NCBI GenBank assembly: GCA_037447655.1
Contig: JBBHKE010002698.1
Location: 236,782 to 300,781, forward strand
Source of the DNA: Zygnema cylindricum
Taxonomy: Eukaryota > Streptophyta > Zygnematophyceae > Zygnematales > Zygnemataceae
Direction of reading: 5' to 3'
Length of the DNA: 64,000 bases
This document shows, piece by piece, positions 54,285 to 64,000 of this stretch (position 1 is the first letter of the stretch; each line of letters begins with the position of its first letter). Both the position numbers and the translations under genes were made by a program. The notes under the pieces were generated by a model. That model did no database searches and was not told where the DNA came from. It saw only the letters and a program-made list of their open reading frames with translations.

Positions 54285-55522
54285 AAAAGGGAAGAGGAGA
54301 GGAAGAGGAAGGAAGGGGAAGGAGATGGGGAAGGATGGAGGCAGGAAGAACGAGGTGGTGGGAGTTGAGGGAAAGTGGGGAGAAAGGATGGGAGGGAGGG
54401 AAGGAACACGAGCGAGAAGACAAGATAGGGAGAGAGGACAATTTGTTCAAAAATCCTGTCATGGACTTTTTCCTTTTCCAAGAAAGGTACGGAAGGTCAG
54501 TTGTTTCCGTACATATATGTACGGACATCCACTTTGTCGGCACGTGTGATGGAGTCGTCACCGAAGAAGACTTTTGAGTGACAGAATGACAGAAAAACCG
54601 TACAGTACTGTATTTATAAAGCTGTATTGAAATATAATATAATATAATATTCAATTAGTATTGTAATTATAACAGTAATCGTTATTAATGTACTATCTAT
54701 TGACATTGTACTTTAATATAATAAACTACACTATTAAGGTCGTGGACCATAATCTGCCACGTCTCCTGGAACTAAATTAGAATGAGTGACGCTAATTTTT
54801 TCTTTACACTAATAATTTCTATACGCTAATAACGATTCAAGGTAGTTGTATCGTACGGTACGGTAAACCTATCGGCTATCGCTATTAGCCTATTAGTGTT
54901 CCTGTTTTTTCGCCACTTAAAACATCTTTTCTCCGTACACACCCGTACAATTTTCAATATGAGACCGCCAATCGAAAGCTGAGAATCTTACCTTTCAATC
55001 GCAATCGTCAGATCCGCTATCCGACAAGTGTGTACGGAGATAGATGTTTTAGAGACGAAAAATAACATTAATGTTTTTTCTCCAGTTGAAACACCTTTTC
55101 TCCGTGCACACGTGTACAATTTTTGATGGGAGACCGCGAACTGGAAGCTAAGAATCTTACCTTTCCATCGCAACCGTCAAAAATCACGCAAATCTGTGTT
55201 CCACGTGGCGGCAAAAACAACAAAGCGATACGTGGCGAACTGCACAGTGCACAGCAGAGGTCGCAAAAGTCAAAATTATAAAAACCGAAACCGACCGTAT
55301 TTTTTTTTTCAAAAGCTGAGTAACCGACGCCCGACCGGGTTATGTCACGCTCCAAAATTGTTAACCGTTAACCGACCGGCGTTTACGAAAATAAAATTTA
55401 ACCGAAACTTGATTTCTCGCGACTAACCGTGCCCGCCCGTAACCGAAAAAGTACAATAATTACAATTTGTTACGTTCCTTCAGATTCGCGAAATGAATTG
55501 TGTTACTACCGTAGTGGTATTA
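54285..55522. other. non-genic DNA with a palindrome and MITE pieces
   Basis: GA-rich sequence runs to 54425. A perfect 20-bp palindrome centred on TATA lies at 54506-54525. One and a half foldback-MITE copies lie at 54880-55190, with arms CGCCACTTAAAACATCTTTT and then CACCTTTTCTCCGTGCACAC. No gene is seen. Confidence 0.6.
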
Positions 55523-56320
55523 GGGTACTTTCGCATGTAACCGAAACTTAGTCTTGTTACTTTGTTTTTTAGCAAAGATTCTCCGTACAACTTTCAGAGC
55601 ATTCGGATGTAAACGCAAATAACTTGTCACTTAAAAAAGTGACTTACGTAGACATGTAAAAAACAATGTGACAGATGAAGTGGTACACAAAATGAGGCGA
55701 AACTTCCACTCGGCTTCAATTTGAGGCGTCTCTCCGCACGTTGTACAATTTTGGTGACTTCCTAATGTCCGTACGCCACATTGTCGACGTGTCGAAACCC
55801 TTTCGCTGTCGCACAAAAATGCGGTTTCGTTTTTCGTTTCCCAACTTGCTGACACGTGCCCAATGTTTTTCCTACGCCGTATGTGTGAAGACACGTGCAT
55901 TTGAGTGAGACGGCCCCTGTACAGAAATCAGCGCAAGGAAAGCAGTATGCACAGGAAACGTGCGTGTGTTTTTCTTTTAGGTACTCCGCGCACAAAAAAT
56001 GAAAAAAAAGTATGTCACGTGCAACAGCGTCTGACTATTTGCTCACCTTATTGGACTTTATTTCAAATCACCTTGCGAGGTGATTTGAGGTAAAGTTTGA
56101 ACATATGTTGAAAGGACGCGAACGTGGGTCAAAATCCGCTAGACGATAAACAGCATCGCGCTAGACGTCAAACTACTATCGTATAAAGTTTTGAGAAAAC
56201 GCAAGTTGTACACTGGTTATTTCAACTTTTTGGTACGGCTGCAGATTTTCACGTTTTTTTCTAAGTTATGGAGGAAAACGACAAAAAAAAACTATAACTT
56301 TAGCACATGCGAAAGTACCC
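55523..56320 (+). mobile_element. Harbinger-like TIR element, subfamily B (798 bp, non-autonomous)
   Basis: Ends GGGTACTTTCGCATGT and ACATGCGAAAGTACCC form a perfect 16-bp TIR, flanked on both sides by TTA, a direct 3-bp target duplication typical of PIF/Harbinger. No transposase is encoded. A truncated copy lies at 29769-30108. Confidence 0.82.
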
Positions 56321-56962
56321 TTAGACATTGGGGGGAGGGCCTATTTAGCGGGCGACAGAGACCTTCAAGGAGAATTTTGCATGGGCAATGTAAATCCCTC
56401 CTAGTTATTGATAAGGACAAAAAATTATTGCGCGAAGCGCAATTTTTTTTGGAGTCTCCTCAGTGATTAAGTCAGATGGACAAAAAAAAAAATTAAGGAA
56501 CAAAATTTTCGTACTTACAGCTTTCCCATATAGAGTATTCACTACAAATAGCGTCATGCGCATGGTATGAGAACATGTAAATCGCGTTCGTGACTCAAAA
56601 TATCTATAAAACTTATCAAATATTGACACTTTAAGCACGACCATTTAATCCGTCGAACAAGATGAGCCGCGTATCACGTGAGAACACTTCACGTATGATA
56701 TGAAAAACAAAAAGAATAACATACAGTCATATTGTCGTTTGGCGCCAAAGGCGATATTTTTTTTGTACGCTACGTGAAATGAGGAGCATACGCGGAGCGT
56801 ACAAAAATATCCTACAGTCATGATTGAACGAGTATTTTGAAAGGAGGAGATGATATTTTGAAAGCAGAGAATTTATGTACATTCAAGTTTTAAAAGTACA
56901 AGACAAATCCGCGTGTACCATTTATTAGTCATATGTAGCGTATCCGCGTGTACGATTTATTA

Positions 56963-57737
56963 GGGTGTGTCCCCATGTGCATAAGTAAGGGTTTTTTCTG
57001 TCGTTTTCCTGTAAAACTTAGCGCCGTACTGCGTAAGTTCCAACCGTACGAAGGAATCTCAAATTTGTAGAGTATAATTTACGTCACCCTCGAACTTAGG
57101 ATGTACGAAAATTTGTCATCTCGTGTTTTTCGACCCACTTCGACGACAAAAAACGTCATCTTCAACCTTATCTTTAAAACACATGCGCAATGTGTTTTAA
57201 AACTAGGGATTTTATATAAACAAATAGGAACACATATTCGCACGTGCCGTAATTTTTGAAGTTTTGACACGATTTTCAAAGACAAAGGAAAGTACGGAAG
57301 TCGCTATGTTTTGTCCTTTTGCATTTAATACGACAAAGAAAATCACACAATTTGTTTGGTTTTGTCCGTTATCGTCCAGTAAGGATTTTTTTTTTGCAAG
57401 GGTCTCGAAATTCCGATGCCATTTCACGTCGACCAGACAGGAGACGCAAAGACAAAGCGCAACTTCTTCAACCGTGAAACGGTACAGGCTGGAAGGCGGT
57501 ACGTCTACAATGTCACGGTAAGACATGCGACGTCACACAAGCAGTTCCAAAAAATAACGTCCAACAACACAGATTGTAGACGTTGACAACCGTCACAGGT
57601 ATTGTCGACGTATACAATCGTCACAAACGTAAGTTACGATTACGTTCTTACACATTAACACTTGAAAAGCGAGCCGCCGGATCCGCGCTAAAATACAAAG
57701 TAAGTTCGCTAAGTTACAAGTACATGGGGACAGACCC
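56963..57737 (-). mobile_element. Harbinger-like TIR element, subfamily A, second copy (775 bp)
   Basis: Ends GGGTGTGTCCCCATG and CATGGGGACAGACCC, flanked by TTA and TAA. The interior matches 30688-31408 in reverse (shared ACATTGTAGACGTACCGCC in opposite sense). No coding region. Confidence 0.78.
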
Positions 57738-58459
57738 TAAGATGGCTTGCCCCCTAAACTTGCGGCTGTTTAAACGGTTAAACACGACACCGTGAGTCGC
57801 TATTAGCATTATGTACTCTATATCGGCGCCCCCAATTTTTGACCTCGAAACCTGAAATATAATTAACATCATTAATTTTTCTTTGACGTTAATTACGGTT
57901 CTTGTAATTTAGCGTTAACAATTATGATGTACGCATTTCCTGAATAGTGTGGTGTACGGAAGGTGTTTGTTCGTACAGCAATGTACTTTATTACGGAAAA
58001 TCGTACGGAAAATATAGTTAACTTATGTCGGTTGCATACAGAACTGCGCTTCAAATTAACGTGGAGTCGAGTTTGCGACAAACGCGTTCGCAAACCCAAA
58101 TTAGAATTATGGATTAATTATAATACATTGTACGAGCTGTTAGATTTTGTACATCTACCTATTTTACTGTAAACATAATTACGCAGATCCGGTGTACCTA
58201 AATCAGCGTTATGGATCAATTAGAATTAAACTTTTTTTTTGAAATGTTGCAAAACCCAAATTAGCATTAATAACACTAATTAATTATTAACACTAATCAT
58301 TTCTAAACGTTAATAACGATTCACGGTGTAGCGTTTAAACGTTTGAATCATCGGTCGTTCAAAGGTTTGGCCCGGAAAATCGTACAGGTAGCTCAGATTA
58401 TATTTGGAAGCTGACCGAACTAACCACTTCCACAGGTCCAAAACTTATTCTCAAGCTAA

Positions 58460-59118
58460 GGGTGGCGTTCCACCAGACGAAAAGCGAGGTTTTTTACAGA
58501 AATCGGGGCCTCTCCGTACCACGCCGTACTTGCTATTTTGTTTTTATACGCGAATATCATTACAGAGAATCTTGCCAATATTCTCCAAAGGTCTGGGAGG
58601 AAAGAATGACCGTTTACGTAAATGGTGACCGCGACACGTTGGATAATGAATGAACGTGTCAGGACCGGCAACCAACGGAAATGGAAAAATTTCGCACATG
58701 ATATATGCATTCAAAAATTCGACGGAAATCACGAAAGTGATCTCGTAACGAGCTTTCGTTGCGTTATTTTTGATACCGGCCATTCTTCACACTATTTGTG
58801 GAAGCGCTCATTCGTCACGCGAAAAAGCAGAAACCCTAAAAATAATGTGATGGCGTCTGACAAGCATTTGCAAAGAGTACAAAATTTGTGTGGTACAATA
58901 CCCTGGTCCGCACGTACATGGTATGCAAATGACGATTTGGAGTTGAAGTTGGTTGGTGTAAAAGATATTTGACGATTTTCAAATACGATCTTATCTTACG
59001 TGGAACCACTCTTATTTGTACACGTGGAATACAGACTGCGCGATAATACACTGATCAAAATGTTGCATTCTGTAATGTTGGCCGTACGTTTACAGAATTT
59101 CCTGATGGAACGCCACCC
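58460..59118. mobile_element. Harbinger-like TIR element, subfamily C (659 bp)
   Basis: Ends GGGTGGCGTTCCA and TGGAACGCCACCC form a perfect 13-bp TIR, flanked by TAA on both sides. The interior is unrelated to subfamilies A and B and has no long convincing frame; the 116-codon frame at 58622-58972 has no known motif. Confidence 0.8.
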
Positions 59119-59389
59119 TAATTAGCTGGAGGAGAACGAGCCAAAATTTATAAAGGCAATACTAAAATTTCTGAAGTCAATGTTAAAAACTAGCTTCAAA
59201 ACATGGGTGCTTTTGTAGTGTGAAAGCTGACCATCAAAAAGGAAGGAAAGAGAGAAGGGCAGAAGAGAGAAGGAACGGAAGAAGGAGCGTGAGAGAAACA
59301 GGCATAGGGAGAGGAAGTGGAACTAGGAAGAAGAGAGATAGAGGGAGGAGATGAGAGAAGGAGATAACAGTAAATATAAATAAAAAAAT

Positions 59390-62300
59390 ATGGCCATGGT
59401 TATTGGCTCCTGCAGCCAAATCATTCAGTGTGCTGCCATCTTTCTTATCCTCTCTGTAAATTTTTTTACTGGGAGAGTATAGGCCGTCGAGACAACGTCT
59501 CTACAAAAATATTCTCCCTCGTATAAAGGAGAGATCTCGAAAACCCGAACGGAAAGTTGGACATCAAGTTCGACAGAAGAGAACGCGGCGTTAAGATCGA
59601 CGCAGAGGAGTACGGCGGCGAATGATTTCGTATGCACGGATTCGGTTACCTGGCAAAAGTTTGAAAAAATGGATTTCCCTGGGTATGATATCCGAAGTTG
59701 GGAATTGACGAATTACGCCCCAGGCGATGCATGGAAATACTGCGCGGGTCTATGTGCGAGTAATTGCGAATGCCAGGGATTCAATTTGTCACCAAAAACT
59801 AACAACGCTGAAACCTGCTGGCTCAAGTATTTCATTTCTGTATCGAGATTGACAAACAGCGTTGATTTGGATTTGTATGTCAAACGTGCAGGTAAGGCTT
59901 TAGACCCAGATTTTAGACCAAATCCCCGTTTTAAATGTCAAGTGATAAGTTCTTGTTTTTTACCATTTTTTTGATGCAGTGTAAAATATTAATGGTCAAC
60001 GGTTGTATGTTTTTCCCAGATGTGTCACGAAAATAAGATTTTTTTTTTCAAATTATAATATTCAAACAAGATCCTTTTACTAGCTAAACAAAGACAAGAA
60101 AAATTTATGTCTAAACCCAAACGAGAACCACATAAAAGTAATTTGCTTGTCTTATATAGCTAAGGTGATTTAGTTCTTGAAAAGAGAAAAGAGAATCGAT
60201 GAAATTTATATAAGAAATTGTATACAATTGTAGCATTGATAAACTTATTTTTGTTCAAGAAATGGTTAGTAGCTCTAAACATGGTACTTTTTTTTAAAAT
60301 GACAATTTATATTTAAGTTTTTGAAATTTATGGTTCAAATATTAAGAACTAACTTGTCATAACTAATGGCATATGATTCAGTATGCACGGAATACGTTTC
60401 TTGGCGGAAGTTCGAAAAAATGAATTCCCCCGGGAATAATAACGTAAAGTGGACATTGACAAACTACAGTCCAGACGAGGGATGGCAATTCTGTACGGGT
60501 ATATGCAGCAAAGACTGCAATTGCAAAGGCTTTAGTATGACGCCTGTTGTTAACTCCGAACAAGCGTGTTACTTGAAATTTTTCATCGAAGTGGAATCTA
60601 ACCTGATAGTAACCAACAATTACGATTTGTATGTTAAACGTCCAAGTAAGCCTCAAAATCCTGATTTTTTATCATGTTGTTGACTTTGACCGATTTCCCT
60701 TTTATAAGTTGATTAGGTCTTGTTATTTGCGTTGTTTTGAAGATGCAGTGTTGTACGCTCATGGTCAAACATCGTATGTCCAGTCATGAATCTCCAAGTG
60801 CCCATTGTCCAAAGGATCTTTAACGATGACATATGACTTGTTGATATTAACAAATATGTCATTTCCCAGCTTTTGATGCACTGCATTAAGCATCTTCAGA
60901 TTTGATATAAGATTCCTCAATAGATATTGGGTGGTAATTTCTGACCTTAATTAATGCACCATAATTTTTTGTTTTTCTGTAAAAACCAAGGTCATGTGGT
61001 TGAATAAAGTCATGAAATGCATTCCTCTATTAGATGATGGAACCTTTGTGTGTTGTTTAGCATCATGGGGGTGATAAGACTAACTGTTGTGTGAAAGCAC
61101 AAGAGTACACCGTCAAAAAGTTATCTCTGGTTAGGAGACCGGGAAAACCTACAAGTATCTTATTTTTTAATCCTAAGTTACTAACCATATTGGTATTATT
61201 TTTGGCATTTTTGACAAGAAAGGTGAAGTATTTGGACATGGTCAAATGTGTGGCACGAAGGGCAATTATGTCTAATGTTTGTAGGCTTTGTCAGCATTGG
61301 AGGATACACACAAAAGAGCTCAGGATCATAAAACTGAAGGATATTTTTTTTGACCTATTGTGGACCTACAACATTGTAGAAATTTTGCTACTCTACAAGT
61401 CTACATTTACAGGTTGAAAATTAATTATTGTTATAAATCGTCCTTGCTAAGGTCAAAAAAGAGAGAAATAGGTATTTCCAATTTAAAAAATGTCCTTCCT
61501 TTATGTCAGCTAATTTTTTTTATTTATGAGGTCCACTGTACTATGTAGTCCTATGTCTTATACTGAATTTCTAGATGTTTTTTTTTTTGACAAAAATATC
61601 GTATTTTGTGGTACTTGCAAAATGCACTTGATCTTTAAATATAAAAGAAACGCATTATGAACCGTCATTGTGTCCATTTTTTCGAATTATGCTCAAAGCA
61701 AATCAAATAGAGTTATGGCTTGGCCCCTAATTGCTGGAAATAACACAACCTTGATGTTTTTTCGGTTATAAGATTTGAGAACATTATTGGAACTGAACTC
61801 CTTCGTTTGTGTTTTTTTTGTTTTAGTTACATGACGGAGAAAAGACAAGAGATAGCGATAGTTTTTGTCTCTTTTGAAAAGGTTGCTTTTCTTTGGTTGA
61901 CTAAGGAACAGTCAATCTTTACATGATGGAGAAAAGACAAAAGTTCGAGATAGTTTTTGTCACTTTTGAAAAGGCTGCTTTTCTTTGAGTGACTAAGCAA
62001 CAGTGGATTAGCATGAATTATCAAGAAGGTTTTTGTCTCTTTTGAAATGGTTGTTTTTTTTCGAGTGACTAAAGAACAATCAATTCACATGGATTTGTAG
62101 CCGACACGGTGAAAAACGGGGACAAGGAACATGAGGAATCTTGCAAATGGGAGACTAAGAACGTTGAGAATGTGAACATTGATTTAATCTACACACTAAA
62201 TAGTGTAAGAGTTGTGAACTAATTCGAAGTGGCATATGATTGTGAATTATTCTATTGTTGCACACTCTGATTTGTGTAGCGATTATATAATAAGGTATAA

Positions 62301-64000
62301 TAATGCACTAAAACGTTAGTGGTGATTGGACGGAAATATTGGTTTGTAAGCTTTCTGATACTCTTACGAGTGAGAGTTGCTAAGACTTAGAATATTTTGA
62401 ACTGATGTCACTCAATATGTAACGTTGACAGTGTTACAACGTATGTTAAACAATATTTCAAATTAGTATCACTCAACATGTGGTTGATAGTGTCACAACG
62501 TACGTAAACTAGAATTAATGTGACACTATCTCTACGAAACAAACACGAGACACGCGTATCTCTACAAAACAAACACGAGACACGCGTTAGTCTCTAAGAT
62601 TTAGGTACAACATTTGAAATACACGTCGCTATGCTTGAAAATCAAGTTCGGATCGATTAGCTACAGAAAACTCGGGATCAAATGAAAGACCATGAACGAA
62701 AGACGACGCGAGCGCCGACGGGTTTGTTTTATCACACGGACGACATTACGTGTTGACTATACAGCGTATCGCCATTAATGTTAATAACTCTTCTGCCACT
62801 TAAAACACTTTTTCTCCGTACACACTTGTCCGGTTTTCACATGTAGACCGCCCATCGAAAGGTGAGAATCTTGGCTTTCAATCACAACCGTCAGATCCAC
62901 AATCGGACAACCATGTACGGAGAAAAGATGTTTTACATGGCAGAAAAAATATTAACACTTATAGCGATACACGGTGTAGTTTCAAGCACCACACTGACAC
63001 TACACAATTGTCGTATATAAAGGATTGTGTTAGTGATATGGAATAGAACAGGCACCTAGTTGGTGGACTTTAAAGTAAGATAAATTTCTCATGAGATTAA
63101 GATTCATTAGATTTAGCGATGATCACTACGTGTATGTGCTCAATCTTGAAGAAATATTGTCTTTGCAACCATTTATGCAGATGATTAATTGCTTATTAGC
63201 AATTCATTAGAGGAAATCGAGAAAGTAAAAACTTGTTTTGAAATTTGGAAGCTAAGTGATAAATAGGCAAAAAGGGATCAAAAATATTCACTTCATCACA
63301 TAAAATCATCTTTTTATTTCTATTCCTAATAGAATTTATAACTTTGTTTCTGCGCGCATGTGTTTTGCCATTTGACCAGAAGATAGAATTGATAATAATA
63401 ACTGATAGGTACTAATTTGTCACATTGCTTGGGAATCAAAGACACTAAAAAAGACACATGCTATTAAATTTCTGTAAGACTGTACCAAAAAATGAAACAT
63501 TATGATCACTTTATAGGCATTTTTTGTGTTGTAGTTCTTGATCAGAAAAGTTCAGCAGTTTGCAGTTGGCAGCCATAGCACCTGGAAAGATTTGCAGAGC
63601 TGAAAAACAGTGTCACACTTTAGCTCATTTTTGAGGCCTTTTTGTGTTTTTTGTGGCTTGATTGAGATGACGGACTAGAGTTTGATTCCAACTTTCATCT
63701 CTTGTACTCTGGTGAATGTTTTCTGATTATCATTGAGTCAATATTTATTATTGGTGGTTCACTGCTGACTATGATGTGTTTTTCACTTCAGTTATACCTT
63801 CTCAAGTGTATTTGTTTTATCACTATTGTTTTGTTTATCTGTTGATGTGGTTGAAATCGCTGTATAGAAGCATTTGCCATGTGTATGAGCGACTCAGATA
63901 AACAATTGTTGTGGTTTCTTTTTCTAGCTAATTATGCCATGGGCCGTCCAACGTACCAGAGCAGCTCAAACATCGAGGGTGGAGTCCTATATGAAGCAAA
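59390..64000 (+). CDS. secreted PAN-PAN-F5/8C (fucolectin-like) domain gene, 3' end outside window
   Basis: Likely an extracellular carbohydrate- or protein-binding protein. Exon 1 (59390-59891) starts ATG with a signal peptide (IIQCAAIFLILSVNFF) and ends in a PAN/apple module (YCAGLCASNCECQGFNL, CWLKYF, LDLYVKR). Exon 2 (60382-60645) is a second PAN module (FCTGICSKDCNCKGFSM, CYLKFF, YDLYVKR). Exon 3 starts at 63928 after TTTCTAG and reads NYAMGRPTYQSSNIEGG, the start of an F5/8 type C or F-type lectin domain. Both donors are GTAAG and all introns are phase 1, which suits module shuffling. An in-frame TAG at 59480 lies just after the signal peptide, so this allele may be a pseudogene unless the stop is an error, is read through, or another start is used. 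Confidence 0.75.
60646..63927 (+). other. 3.3-kb intron of the PAN gene, with tandem repeats and a MITE
   Basis: Bounded by GTAAGCC and TTTCTAG. It holds three units of about 90 bp (61838-62098, sharing TTTTTGTCTCTTTTGAAAA), two units of about 65 bp with CACTCAAYATGT (62405-62510), two 30-bp units with AAACAAACACGAGACACGCG (62530-62588) and the foldback MITE at 62757. No coding exon was recognised, but small ones could be missed. Confidence 0.55.
62757..62979. mobile_element. 223-bp foldback MITE, copy 4
   Basis: Ends CTATACAGCGTATCGCC and GCGATACACGGTGTAG, with arms TGCCACTTAAAACACTTTTT and AGATGTTTTACATGGCA. It is the same length as the copies at 41633 and 46355. Confidence 0.8.

Noticed and set aside
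58622-58972. 116-codon frame inside the subfamily C TIR element, considered as a transposase
   Set aside because: No DDE triad or helix-turn-helix pattern and far shorter than Harbinger transposase.
1-64000. CRISPR arrays, prokaryotic operons or phage-type systems
   Set aside because: Spliced genes, plant LTR elements and MITEs show this is nuclear eukaryotic DNA; the tandem repeats lack unique regular spacers.

Overview
The window is plant-type nuclear DNA, AT-rich and repeat-dense. It holds spliced genes with ordinary GT-AG introns, a plant-specific DUF616 (TOD1/MUCI70-type) gene, a plant-style LRR receptor kinase, plant Ty1/copia and Ty3/gypsy elements, and a CCCTAAA-like tract. A secreted PAN plus F5/8-type-C gene and a gypsy element carrying a DNA methyltransferase would be odd for a flowering plant. 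They point to a streptophyte alga or an early land plant. This placement is inference; nothing in the window names the organism.

Layout. 1-6171: degraded Ty1/copia element (copia-1), its 5' LTR cut by the window edge, primed by a half initiator-tRNA. 6172-17105: degraded Ty3/gypsy element in the order gag, protease, DNA cytosine methyltransferase, RT, RNase H, integrase, PHD finger. A 1.06-kb solo copia LTR interrupts the integrase at 13857-14913. 17106-18937: 5' end of a second copia lineage on the minus strand. 20389-27676: LRR-EGF-TM-kinase receptor gene on the minus strand, one LRR per 72-bp exon, now carrying stop codons. 27.7-29.6 kb: pyrimidine-rich then G-box-rich upstream DNA. 29.8-31.4 kb: TIR elements. 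31.6-38.2 kb: copia-2, a non-autonomous relative of copia-1 in a tandemly duplicated segment (LTR, flank, truncated LTR, internal, LTR, flank). 38.6-41.5 kb: TIR-element remnant and AT- or CT-rich DNA. 43106-52129: an apparently intact DUF616 gene on the minus strand, eight exons with matching splice phases, introns full of microsatellites, MITEs and duplicated exon fragments. 54.9-59.1 kb: MITEs and three Harbinger-like TIR elements. 59390 to the window end: secreted PAN-PAN-F5/8C gene on the plus strand, running off the edge, with a TAG just after its signal peptide.

The most notable items are (1) the gypsy element that pairs a DNMT3/DRM-like cytosine methyltransferase with an integrase PHD finger, that is, a chromatin writer and a chromatin reader in one mobile element; (2) copia elements whose primer-binding site matches the anticodon arm of initiator tRNA-Met, with the PBS ATG apparently serving as the gag start; and (3) the DUF616 gene, whose exon fragments have been duplicated in tandem and inverted around it. 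All reading-frame, splice and repeat statements come from reading the sequence by eye; no database search was run.
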